Shown here: one piece after another, positions 44,528 through 52,659 of the stretch | Position numbering within the stretch: the stretch's first letter is position 1 | Layout of the letters: every line of letters begins with the position of its first letter | Source of the DNA: Bacillus fonticola | Lineage (GTDB): Bacteria > Bacillota > Bacilli > Bacillales > JC228 | Assembly: GCF_012955605.1 (NCBI RefSeq) | Contig: NZ_CP052135.1 | Span: 899,501 to 963,500 of the forward strand | DNA length: 64,000 bases | Direction of reading: 5' to 3' | Notes under the pieces: generated by a model | Seen by the model: the letters and a program-made list of their open reading frames with translations, nothing else | Told to the model about the DNA's origin: nothing | Database searches by the model: none | Position numbers and translations under genes: made by a program

Positions 44528-44732
44528 GGACTTAAAGCGATATTGTGAGTGGAATGGGTGGGAAGAATACAAAAAGGGGTCAGACCATTATCACTATCGT
44601 AAGTTGATCAACGGACAATGGAAAAAAACACGGGTATCTCATTCATTAGGAAAAGAGATACCTCCACGAATTTGGAAAGAGATTTTGAAACAATTGGATA
44701 CGAACCAAGAGGAATTTAACCGGAATAGTTAA
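44514..44732 (+). CDS. HicA-like mRNA interferase toxin
   Basis: A 72-aa protein with the compact HicA double-stranded-RNA-binding-like fold: LKRYCEWNGWEEYKKGSDHY, then HYRK, and HSLGKEIPPRIWKEILKQL. The His in GSDHYHYRK matches the position of the HicA catalytic His. HicA toxins cleave mRNA during starvation. The start is TTG 44514, with GGAG 4 nt upstream, overlapping the antitoxin's end so that translation is coupled; a longer frame from 44448 is unlikely. Confidence 0.7.
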   Translation: MPRFRDLKRYCEWNGWEEYKKGSDHYHYRKLINGQWKKTRVSHSLGKEIPPRIWKEILKQLDTNQEEFNRNS

Positions 44733-44754
44733 TTTACGTCGTATCTTGGTCTTA

Positions 44755-45020
44755 AAGAAAGGCTGTTTTTCTAAAAGATTGTTGCTCTTTTAATGAAATC
44801 CTCATTACACAGTAGCTGTATGATACAAATTCATGTTGCTAAATATCGCTCCGGAAATACACATCGCTTTCCGCGGGCTCGAGCTGAGCCTCCTCGCTCG
44901 CAAAGAACGCTCCCTGTGGAGGCCCACAGGACGTGGGTCAGAAAGGCGTTGCCACAGGACGGGGTGCTCTCAGCCTTTCCTCCTTTTTAGCGTCTTCGCT
45001 TTCCCGCAGGAGTCTACGTG
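44755..45020. repeat. MITE-like interspersed element, copy 3
   Basis: It begins with the common end AAAGGCTGTTTTTCTAAAAG and ATTGTTGCTC, followed by the GC-rich block (CCGGAAATACAC, CTTTCCGCGGG, GAGCCTCCTCGCTCGCAAAG, CCCACAGGACGTGGGTCAG). It runs directly into transposase-derived sequence at about 45035, which links this repeat family to an insertion sequence. Confidence 0.7.
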
Positions 45021-45034
45021 TATTTCCTTCGCTA

Positions 45035-46130
45035 GTTTTGATTCGTCATCTGATCAGGCACCGCCGAAAGAAGAAAAGCCCAAAACTGAACCTAAAAAAC
45101 GCGGTCGAAAACCGAAGGCAGAGCGTGAGCAGTGGCTCGGAGCATTCCTCCCTGAGTCTGAGCATTCCTTCCTGAGTCTGAGCATCCCTCCCTAAGTCTG
45201 AGCATCACTCCCTGAGTCTGAGCATTCCTCTCTGAGTCTGAGCATTCCTCCCTGAGTCTGAGCATTCCTCTCTGAGTCTGAGCATCCCTCCCTGAGTCTG
45301 AGCATCCCACTCTAAGTCTGAGCATTCCTCCCTGAGTCTGAGCATTCCTCTCTGAGTCTGAGCATTCCTCCCTGAGTCTGAGCATTCCTCTCTGAGTCTG
45401 AGCATCCCTCCCTGAGTCTGAGCATCCCACTCTAAGTCTGAGCATTCCTCCCTGAGTCTGAGCATTCCTCCCTAAGTCTGAGCATTCCTCTCTAAGTCTG
45501 AGCATCCCTCTCTGAGTCTGAGCATCCCTCCCTGAGTCTGAGCATTCCTCCCTGAGTCTGAGCATCCCTCTCTGAGTCTGAGCATCCCTCCCTGAGTCTG
45601 AGCATCCCACTCTAAGTCTGAGCATTCCTCCCTGAGTCTGAGCATTCCTCTCTGAGTCTGAGCATCCCTCCCTAAGTCTGAGCATTCCTCCCTGAGTCTC
45701 CGAACAAGCTGAAAAAGAAGCGGATTTTCCACTTTTTGAGAGAAAACCGAAGCTCAATTAGATGCATCTGTAGCGGAATTACGTGCTGAAGTCCCTCAAA
45801 ACCCTACTTGGGGCGTCAAAAAGAACAGTGAAGGGAAGAACGTCTTTTGGTATGGCTACAAGGGGCATCTGACTGTCGGCACATCGAGTCAATACATACT
45901 ACAGACCCTTTTCTCATCGGGTAGTCTGAACGATGGAAAGGCAGCGATCCCACTATTAAAGGGAATTCATGAACGTCTTGCTCTTCCCGACATACGCTAT
46001 CAGACCATGGACGCCGGCTATGATTATGACCCTATTTATAACAAGTACATCGAATGGGGCATCTTTTTAAGTAACTACTATTCTGCTGGTCTGTGTATTT
46101 TTAAAAAGAGCAATTATGAAATTGATTCAC
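45035..46130 (+). pseudogene. Transposase remnant (DDE insertion sequence), interrupted
   Basis: The remnant is split around array E. Before the array the frame reads KPKTEPKKRGRKPKAEREQW. After it, with frameshifts, the sequence reads EQAEKEADFPLFE, AELRAEVPQNPTWGVKKNSEG, KNVFWYGYKGHLTVGTSSQY, LNDGKAAIPLLKGIHERLAL and YQTMDAGYDYDPIYNKY. This is recognisable as the central and DDE-proximal part of a Bacillaceae IS transposase with the family's YGYKGHL motif. The N-terminus and C-terminus are missing, and a stop and frameshift lie near 45760. Confidence 0.8.
45139..45698. repeat. 20-bp tandem array E (28 units) inside the transposase remnant
   Basis: Twenty-eight 20-bp units, 560 bp, with no indel. 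The consensus unit is AGCATTCCTCCCTGAGTCTG; variation is limited to a few positions (ATTCC/ATCCC, CTCC/CTCT/CACT, GAG/AAG). AGCAT and AGTCTG are almost invariant. The block AGCATCCCACTCTAAGTCTG recurs at 45301, 45421 and 45601, showing higher-order duplication. Removing 45139-45698 joins the transposase codons for REQWL and SEQAEKE in frame. Confidence 0.93.
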
Positions 46131-46160
46131 TTAATAAGCTATAGTAAAAAAAACAAAGGT

Positions 46161-46195
46161 TACCTTCTCACAGAATGAGAGGGTTTTTATTTTTG
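46161..46195 (+). terminator. Hairpin upstream of the GntR operon
   Basis: Stem CCTTCTCA / TGAGAGG with a 5-nt loop and a GTTTTTATTTTT tail; it could insulate the GntR operon from the IS remnant. Confidence 0.7.
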
Positions 46196-46213
46196 CAAAA
46201 AACGGAAAGTGTG

Positions 46214-46261
46214 TTGACAAAGGGCAGCACCGCGTATATATTGTGTATGTATGATATATAC
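46214..46261 (+). promoter_or_regulatory. Sigma-A promoter and inverted-repeat operator of the GntR-ABC operon
   Basis: TTGACA (46214-46219), a 17-nt spacer and TATATT (46237-46242) form a near-consensus promoter. GTATATAT (46234-46241) and ATATATAC (46254-46261) are an 8-bp inverted repeat overlapping the -10, a likely operator for the GntR repressor encoded next. Confidence 0.75.
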
Positions 46262-46287
46262 AGTATGAACAGAAATGAAGGGATCTC

Positions 46288-46665
46288 ATGAGAATCATCA
46301 TTTCCAATCAAGCGAAAGAACCGATTTACGAACAGATCGTCACGCAAATTCGGCAGCACATTTTAAACGGTGAGCTTGCAGAAGGTGAGGCGCTGCCGTC
46401 GATTCGGTTATTGGCTAAAGAATTACAAGTCAGCGTAATTACGACAAAAAGAGCGTATGAGGAGCTCGAAAAAGAAGGATATACCGATTCGGTCGTTGGG
46501 AAAGGCTCGTTCGTTTCTTCGCAAAATAAGGATTTGCTAAAAGAGAAGCAACGAAAAATCATCGAGGTGAAGCTGACAGAGGCGATCGAAATTGGAAAAA
46601 CAACAGGTATCCCTCTGGATGAGTTAGTGGAGATGCTACAACTTCTTTACGAGGAGGATGAGTGA
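46288..46665 (+). CDS. GntR family repressor (YtrA subfamily)
   Basis: A 125-aa protein. An N-terminal winged helix (PIYEQIVTQIRQHILNGELA and LPSIRLLAKELQVSVITTKR) is followed by a short helical tail, the YtrA layout. It heads a three-gene operon with an ABC ATPase and a permease, and probably represses that operon through the adjacent inverted repeat. YtrA-type operons often respond to cell-envelope antibiotics; the inducer here is unknown. ATG 46288 is the only sensible start. Confidence 0.9.
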   Translation: MRIIISNQAKEPIYEQIVTQIRQHILNGELAEGEALPSIRLLAKELQVSVITTKRAYEELEKEGYTDSVVGKGSFVSSQNKDLLKEKQRKIIEVKLTEAIEIGKTTGIPLDELVEMLQLLYEEDE

Positions 46666-47528
46666 TGGAGGCCGCAGTAACGTTTCAAGGCGTGTCGAAA
46701 AAATTCAAAGACTTTGCTGTTGAAGATTTGACCTTCACCATTCCAAAAGGGTATGTCACAGGCTTCATTGGGGCAAATGGAGCGGGAAAATCAACGACAA
46801 TTAAACTACTCTTACAGCTTATTGATCAAGATCAAGGTACCATTCAAGTTTTAGACATGGACTATTCAAAACACGAACTCGACATTAAAGAGCGCATAGG
46901 CTTCGTATTTGACGAAAACGTGTTTTACGAAGATTTGACCGTCCAACAAATGAAAAGATTCATTGCCAAGTCTTATAAACAATGGGACGAAGCTTTGTTT
47001 CAAGAATATGTTATCAAGTTTAATTTGCCGTTGAAAAGAAAGATCAAGAAGCTTTCTAAAGGGATGAAAATGAAAACAGCACTAGCATTTGCTTTGTCTC
47101 ATCACGCAGATTTACTTATTATGGATGAGCCGACTTCGGGACTAGATCCAGTTATGCGCCGCGACCTGCTAGATATGTTTCAAGAGATTATGCAAGATGA
47201 GGAAAAAACCATTTTCTTCTCCACACACATCACAACAGATTTAGAGCGAATCGCGGACTTTATTTTGTTTATGGATGAAGGGAAGCTCTTACTAGACTGC
47301 CCACTTCATGAAATTAATGAACAGTACGGGTTGGTCAAGGGAGCCAATGAGTTATTAGACAACGATACGAAAAAAGAATTTGTCTCTATTCGCCAATCAA
47401 AGCTAGGATTTGAAGCTTTAACGAAAGATGTAGAGCGAGCAAAGGAATTGTTTGGGGATGAAGTCATCATTGAGAATGTGGGCTTAGAAGAAATGATGTA
47501 CTTCTTCAAAAAAGGAGTATCAGCATGA
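46665..47528 (+). CDS. ABC transporter ATP-binding protein (GntR operon)
   Basis: About 287 aa. Walker A GANGAGKST, signature LSKGMKMK, Walker B LLIMDEPTSGLDP and H-loop STHITTD are all present. The C-terminal extension is typical of YtrB-like ATPases. The ATG at 46665 overlaps the GntR stop by one base, with GAGGAGG ahead; translation is coupled. It works with the permease that follows. Confidence 0.92.
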   Translation: MEAAVTFQGVSKKFKDFAVEDLTFTIPKGYVTGFIGANGAGKSTTIKLLLQLIDQDQGTIQVLDMDYSKHELDIKERIGFVFDENVFYEDLTVQQMKRFIAKSYKQWDEALFQEYVIKFNLPLKRKIKKLSKGMKMKTALAFALSHHADLLIMDEPTSGLDPVMRRDLLDMFQEIMQDEEKTIFFSTHITTDLERIADFILFMDEGKLLLDCPLHEINEQYGLVKGANELLDNDTKKEFVSIRQSKLGFEALTKDVERAKELFGDEVIIENVGLEEMMYFFKKGVSA

Positions 47529-48157
47529 GTCAGTTAGTTCTAAAAGATATTCTCATTCAGAATAGATTGATGCTCATGTATGTAGGGTTAGTTGTACTCT
47601 ATTTGTTCTTGCAAATTCCGTTCATGTACTCTATTTCTATTATCGCGGTCATGTACATTATCAACACGCATTATTACGAGCGGCGAGGGAATACAAGTTT
47701 GCTAATGAACAGTTTGCCATACACACGTAAGCAGATTGTGACTTCAAAATATATAGGAGCAGCGATCGCTACTTTCGGTTTTACGATCATGACCTTACTT
47801 CTTCAATCTCTGTTTACTTTATTACTTCCAAACCCCATTGAACACTTGCCGTTTACGGGTCGAGAGATTGGAACGAGTCTTCTAGTCGTTATGGTCACGA
47901 CTGCTGTTTATCTACCAATCTATTACAGATTCTCAAATAATTATTTACTAATTGGGATGTCTTTTGTCATTGTTTTAAGTCTTGTACTCGCAGGGAATCT
48001 TGTCGAAAATATTAGCATGCTTTCAAGCTGGATGGAATGGTGGAACACGTTACCTATAGTACCTACAATCGGTGTTGGTTTGTTTGTGTTCATTGTGATA
48101 TATGGTGGATCTTGGTGGCTCTGCCTAAGAATTTATGAGAGGAAAGACTTGGTGTAG
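47525..48157 (+). CDS. ABC-2 type transporter permease
   Basis: A 210-aa membrane protein with six hydrophobic segments and the ABC-2 family pattern around NTHYYERRGNTSLLMNSLPY. Its ATG overlaps the ATPase stop by 4 nt. It is the membrane half of the transporter controlled by the GntR regulator. The substrate is unknown; drug or peptide export is likely for this operon type. Confidence 0.88.
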   Translation: MSQLVLKDILIQNRLMLMYVGLVVLYLFLQIPFMYSISIIAVMYIINTHYYERRGNTSLLMNSLPYTRKQIVTSKYIGAAIATFGFTIMTLLLQSLFTLLLPNPIEHLPFTGREIGTSLLVVMVTTAVYLPIYYRFSNNYLLIGMSFVIVLSLVLAGNLVENISMLSSWMEWWNTLPIVPTIGVGLFVFIVIYGGSWWLCLRIYERKDLV

Positions 48158-48191
48158 CGTGGAGGCAGAGTCATGTGCCTCCACAACAATC

Positions 48192-48377
48192 TTACGGACG
48201 AAAGAGAAGCAGCTTCCCAACGGAATTGACGAGCCGATGTGTTGTGTGCAGAGCATCCTTCTCCGTTAATTTGTCCGTCCCGATTTGTTTTGCCTCATCA
48301 TCAGACGCAGCTTCAAACTTTTCATCAAGTAGCTTTGTGCCTTTGGCGTCAAAGGCTGTTAACGTATATTGTTTCAT
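48192..48377 (-). CDS. yhzD: YhzD-like small protein
   Basis: A 61-aa protein: MKQYTLTAFDAKGTKLLDEK, FEAASDDEAKQIGTDKL and THRLVNSVGKLLLF match my recollection of B. subtilis YhzD, which lies in the same neighbourhood. Function unknown. ATG 48377 is preceded by AGGGAGTG. It is transcribed against its flanking genes. Confidence 0.8.
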   Translation of the reverse strand: MKQYTLTAFDAKGTKLLDEKFEAASDDEAKQIGTDKLTEKDALHTTHRLVNSVGKLLLFRP

Positions 48378-48510
48378 TGTAATTCACTCCCTTGTATAAA
48401 CCTGTTCGTAGATATGTAAGCATCATAAAATGTAATTCGACAAAAAGTTTGTGAATCCTTTTCCAAAATTATTCGTAAAGGATATAGGCAAAGTAAAGGA
48501 GGCCGCTTAG

Positions 48511-49413
48511 ATGGCATTAGCGTTGGAAGGCGTTACAAAACAATTTAGTAAACAAACGATAGCTGTTAGAGACTTACATCTTGAAGTACCTGAAGGAGAA
48601 ATGTTCGGGTTTCTTGGAGCGAACGGAGCGGGAAAAACGACGACATTTCGAATGATTTTAGGACTTCTTTCTCCAACAAATGGCTCCATTCGCTGGAACG
48701 GGCAAAAAATCTCGTATAAAACGACAAATAATATCGGGTATTTACCAGAGGAACGTGGTCTATATCCGAAACTTACAGTGAAGCAACAACTTACGTATTT
48801 AGCCAAATTAAAAGGGGTTAAACCAGCTGACTCGAATCGTGAGCTTGATCGTTGGTTAGAACGCTTTGAAGTACCAGAGTACAAAAAAAAGAAAGTGGAA
48901 GAACTCTCTAAAGGAAACCAACAAAAGATCCAGTTTATCGCGTCTGTGTTGCACAAGCCGCAACTACTCATTTTGGACGAACCGTTTAGTGGGCTTGATC
49001 CAGTGAATGTAGAAATGTTGAAGGCAGCGGTGTTAGATTTAAAGCGCGAGGGAACGTCGATCGTATTTTCCAGCCACCGCATGGAGCATGTCGAGGAGCT
49101 TTGCCAAAATTTATGCATTATGCACCACGGTTCTCCAGTTGTACAAGGCGATTTAAGAGAAGTAAAGCGTTCTTTCGGTAAGAAAAATGTGACGGTGCAT
49201 GCGGATTTTGATTTATCCTTCTTAAAGGAAATAACTGGAGTCGTTAGTGCAAAGGAAAAGACAGAAGGATATCAGTTTCAAGTAACAGGAGAAGACGTTG
49301 CCGAGCGGATGCAAGAAGCGCTGCAAGGCAAAGGATTTGTACGTAAGTTTGAATTAGAAGAGCCGTCTCTTCATGATATTTTTATAGAAAAGGTGGGTAA
49401 AAAATATGAATAA
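48511..49413 (+). CDS. yhaQ: ABC transporter ATP-binding protein YhaQ (NatA-like)
   Basis: A 300-aa ATPase with Walker A GANGAGKTT, signature LSKGNQQK, Walker B LLILDEPFSGLDP, and a DUF4162-type C-terminus as in NatA. With YhaP it forms a NatAB-like exporter, possibly of Na+. ATG 48511 follows AAAGGAGG. It overlaps yhaP by 8 nt. Confidence 0.92.
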   Translation: MALALEGVTKQFSKQTIAVRDLHLEVPEGEMFGFLGANGAGKTTTFRMILGLLSPTNGSIRWNGQKISYKTTNNIGYLPEERGLYPKLTVKQQLTYLAKLKGVKPADSNRELDRWLERFEVPEYKKKKVEELSKGNQQKIQFIASVLHKPQLLILDEPFSGLDPVNVEMLKAAVLDLKREGTSIVFSSHRMEHVEELCQNLCIMHHGSPVVQGDLREVKRSFGKKNVTVHADFDLSFLKEITGVVSAKEKTEGYQFQVTGEDVAERMQEALQGKGFVRKFELEEPSLHDIFIEKVGKKYE

Positions 49414-50668
49414 ATTTTTTACAGTGATTGGACACACCTACCTAAGTAAATTGAAAAACAAGTCGTTTATTATCTCTACAGTCATCATGATGGGGCTCGT
49501 TGTGGTGGTTGCGAATTTATCAAATATCATGGACGCTTTCAACGGCTCCGAAGACGGGGAACGAGAGCAAGTCGTTGTCGTTGACGAGGCGAACGGGTTA
49601 TTTCCAGTATTAATGGATCAAGTATCTGTGATGGATCCTGAGTTAGAGCTTGTGGAAGGAACTGAGGATTTAGCCGCGTTGCAAGCTCGAGTTTCAGAAG
49701 GAGAGTATGAGGCCTTAGTCGTTTTGAGAGCCGATGAAAATAACCTTCCGGAAGCGACTTGGTATGCGAACGACTTAATGACAACGAGCACGTTAACCAC
49801 TGTAGAAACGAGTTTACAAGAAATAAAGCGTGTATTTACCGCACAACAGCTTGACTTGACCGCTGAAGAAGTAGCCAGCTTGAATGAGCCTGTTTCTGTA
49901 GAACGGGTGGCACTCGAAGAAGGCGCGAAGTCAGAAGAAGAGTTAAATGAAACAGAAGGAATCGTGTATGTCATACTATTTGTCATGTATATGGTGGTTA
50001 TTATTTACGGAAGCATGATTGCGACAGAAGTAGCCACAGAAAAGTCATCTCGGGTTATGGAGATACTTGTTTCCAGCGTTCCACCGGTCCAACAAATGTT
50101 TGGGAAAATTATCGGCATTGTACTCGTCATGATCACACAGCTAGGTTCTGTTTTACTCGTCGGGTATTTGACGATGACACAAGCTTTAGCTGCCTCACAA
50201 CGAGAGATGATTTTCGATATGATCGGTCTCTCCGGGGCTAACGCAGTCACACTCACTTACGGAATTGTATTTTTAGTTCTTGGCGTTTTATTATATGCGA
50301 CACTCGCAGCATTCCTAGGTTCCATCGTAAGTCGATCTGAGGACGTCCAACAAGCGATTGCTCCTATGATCTACATCATCATGATCGGATTTTTCTTAGC
50401 GATATTTGGCTTAAATGATCCGAGCATGCCTGTGATTACAGTGGCATCCTATATTCCCTTTTTCACTCCACTTCTCATGTTCTTACGGGTAGGTATGTTG
50501 TCAATTCCTGCTTGGGAAGTGGCATTAGGAATCAGCGTGCTCGTAGCGTCAATTGGTTTGTTAGCTTATTTCGGAGGTCGTGTCTACAAGGGTGGCGTGT
50601 TCATGTACGGCAAAACGAATTCTTGGAAAGACATTTTCCGTGCGTTTAAGATGGGGAAAGAGTCTTAA
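49406..50668 (+). CDS. yhaP: ABC transporter permease YhaP (NatB-like)
   Basis: A 420-aa ABC-2 permease: one N-terminal membrane helix, an extracytoplasmic domain of about 140 residues, then five or six helices with EVATEKSSRVMEILVSSVPP, a NatB signature. It partners with YhaQ. The order yhaQP before yhaO is the same as in B. subtilis. A terminator follows. Confidence 0.92.
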   Translation: MNKFFTVIGHTYLSKLKNKSFIISTVIMMGLVVVVANLSNIMDAFNGSEDGEREQVVVVDEANGLFPVLMDQVSVMDPELELVEGTEDLAALQARVSEGEYEALVVLRADENNLPEATWYANDLMTTSTLTTVETSLQEIKRVFTAQQLDLTAEEVASLNEPVSVERVALEEGAKSEEELNETEGIVYVILFVMYMVVIIYGSMIATEVATEKSSRVMEILVSSVPPVQQMFGKIIGIVLVMITQLGSVLLVGYLTMTQALAASQREMIFDMIGLSGANAVTLTYGIVFLVLGVLLYATLAAFLGSIVSRSEDVQQAIAPMIYIIMIGFFLAIFGLNDPSMPVITVASYIPFFTPLLMFLRVGMLSIPAWEVALGISVLVASIGLLAYFGGRVYKGGVFMYGKTNSWKDIFRAFKMGKES

Positions 50669-50671
50669 TAA

Positions 50672-50709
50672 AGTAAAAGAGATGGCCTGATGGTCATCTC
50701 TTTTTACTT
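50672..50709 (+). terminator. Terminator of yhaQP
   Basis: Stem AGTAAAAGAGATG / CATCTCTTTTTACT, with the T-run included in the stem base. Confidence 0.85.
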
Positions 50710-50749
50710 GGCCCTTTTCGAATCTTTTGTTGATTTTTCTATACAGTAA

Positions 50750-51292
50750 TCCCATGATGCGACGTACCGCACATTCATAGTGCCTGAATACCGCTCCGGA
50801 AATACACTTCGCTTTCCGCGGGCTCCGCGCTGAGCCTCCTCGTTCGCAAAGTACGCTCTCTGCGGAGGCCCACAGGACGTGGGTCAGAAAGGCGTTGCCA
50901 CAGGACGTGGCGCTCTTAGCCTTTCCTCCTCTTCATCGTCTCCGCTATTCCGCAGGAGTCTACGTGTATTTCCTCCGCTGGTTTTGAACTTATATCGCAC
51001 GAAGAAAATGGTGAGTGCATTTTAAGACTCACCAGTATTGAACTTACAACTTAATAAGTGAAGTTTTGACTCGCTATCTGTTCGTTGATTGGAGCGGAGG
51101 GCGGCGACTCCTGCGGGATCAGCGGGACAGGTGAGACCCCGCAAGAGCAAAGCGACGAGGAGGCTCACCGCCCGCCCCGCGGAAAGCGTCCGCCTGCAGC
51201 GGAAATCAACATAGCAGTATGTCGCATCATACAGCTACTGTGTAACGAGATTTCATTAATAAAGCAACAACCTTTTAGAAAACAGTCTTTTA
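50750..51292. repeat. MITE-like interspersed element, copy 4
   Basis: About 540 bp and colinear, inverted, with copy 1. GATGCGACGTA (50756-50766) and TATGTCGCATC (51218-51228) form its inverted pair (one mismatch), and the outer end AAAGCAACAACC / TTTTAGAAAACAGTC is at the right. The two GC-rich halves (CCACAGGACGTGGG and CGCCCGCCCCGCGGAAAGCG) are both present. No gene is encoded. Confidence 0.75.
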
Positions 51293-51455
51293 CTTAGATG
51301 TCTTCAAGTGCCTCTTCATCAAATAGGTACTCTAAACAGACAAAACCAGATTTGCGAACAGCAATGTATATACATGAGAAAGTGCTCATCGCTGTTTAAG
51401 ACCCGAACATTTGTGCTATAATGGTAACAATTAGCTAGTAAAGGACGTGTGTGAC

Positions 51456-52655
51456 ATGAAGCTACTCCACACCGCTGATTTGCATTTAGATAGTCCGTAT
51501 CGAGGCGTAGGGACATTGCCAAATCACATTGCAGAGCGACTGAAGGGAAGCGGATTTCGGGTACTAGACCAACTAGTGGACATCGCCATGTCAGAGAGGG
51601 TCGATGCTGTCGTCGTGGCGGGAGATGTGTACGACCGTGATACGCGGACGCTTCGAGCAGAGTTACAGTTTCGTAGAATGTGTTCGCGATTGAACGCAGA
51701 GGGCATTCCAGTTTTTGTCGCTCACGGAAATCATGACTTTTTACAAGGGATTACGCACGGATTAGAGTTTCCTGAACAAACCTATTTATTTTCAGGGGAG
51801 GTAACCGAGTTTGTGGTAACAACAAAGTCTGGAGAGAAGTTATCTGTTCAAGGATTTAGCTATGAAGAGCGTCATCGAAAGGTCGCACCTGTACAAAGCT
51901 TTCTGAGAACGGGACATGCTGACGTATACGTTGGGGTACTACACGGAAGCGCAACTGGTCCGTCAGATCACGAGCGATATGCTTCCTTTTCAGTAGAAGA
52001 CCTCGTAGCCTGTCAGCTTGATTATTGGGCACTAGGCCACATACATAAAGCCGCTACACTATGGGAACAACCACCGATAATTTATCCTGGAATTCCTCAA
52101 GGGAGACACAAACAAGAAGCTGGTGAAAAAGGGATAATCATTGCTGAGTGGACCGCTACTGGTGTAACGGTTCGTGCTGTCCGAACGGATGATATTACTT
52201 GGACCACAAAACAGTGGAGAGTGAACGAGACGGATCGGTTTGAGTATGTCATTGATGATTTGCTTAGTTGGAAGCAAGAAATACGCCAAAAAGAACGTGG
52301 ACAGCTTGTTTCGCTAAGGCTCGTATTGCCAGAGAACTTTGTTTTTACCGAAGAGGAACGGTATGTCGTGCTCGAACATCTCCAGAGTGAGGAACACGAG
52401 CGGGACGATTTTGTATGGGTATATGAGGTGATGTATGAGGCAGATGGGGCAAACAACTCGCCACTTACCGATGGAGATCCGTTATCAAATTTGCTCATTG
52501 ATGCAATGAATTCGTCGGTTCCTGATGCTCTGTTTCGCCCGTTATTTACAGTCCGTGGACAGGCTTCTTTAAGCTCTTTCTCACGAGAAGAGTTAGAAGA
52601 GATCACATCACATGCGAAGCAGCTCCTTACGTCTTATCAAATGAAGAGAGGGTGA
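51456..52655 (+). CDS. yhaO: YhaO, SbcD/Mre11-like metallophosphoesterase
   Basis: About 399 aa. Phosphoesterase motifs: ADLHLDSPYRG, VVVAGDVYDRDTR, VFVAHGNHDF and ALGHIHKA. It is expected to be a DNA exonuclease that works with the SMC-like ATPase YhaN, encoded 4 nt downstream, in the same way as SbcCD. ATG 51456 follows AAAGGA. In B. subtilis yhaO-yhaN-yhaM form an operon. Confidence 0.92.
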   Translation: MKLLHTADLHLDSPYRGVGTLPNHIAERLKGSGFRVLDQLVDIAMSERVDAVVVAGDVYDRDTRTLRAELQFRRMCSRLNAEGIPVFVAHGNHDFLQGITHGLEFPEQTYLFSGEVTEFVVTTKSGEKLSVQGFSYEERHRKVAPVQSFLRTGHADVYVGVLHGSATGPSDHERYASFSVEDLVACQLDYWALGHIHKAATLWEQPPIIYPGIPQGRHKQEAGEKGIIIAEWTATGVTVRAVRTDDITWTTKQWRVNETDRFEYVIDDLLSWKQEIRQKERGQLVSLRLVLPENFVFTEEERYVVLEHLQSEEHERDDFVWVYEVMYEADGANNSPLTDGDPLSNLLIDAMNSSVPDALFRPLFTVRGQASLSSFSREELEEITSHAKQLLTSYQMKRG

Positions 52656-52659
52656 CGCG

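Noticed and set aside
45092..45757. Long minus-strand frame (221 codons) over array E
   Set aside because: Same artefact: repeated LRxECSDSxRNAQTQ peptide from the tandem repeat, and several frames are open.
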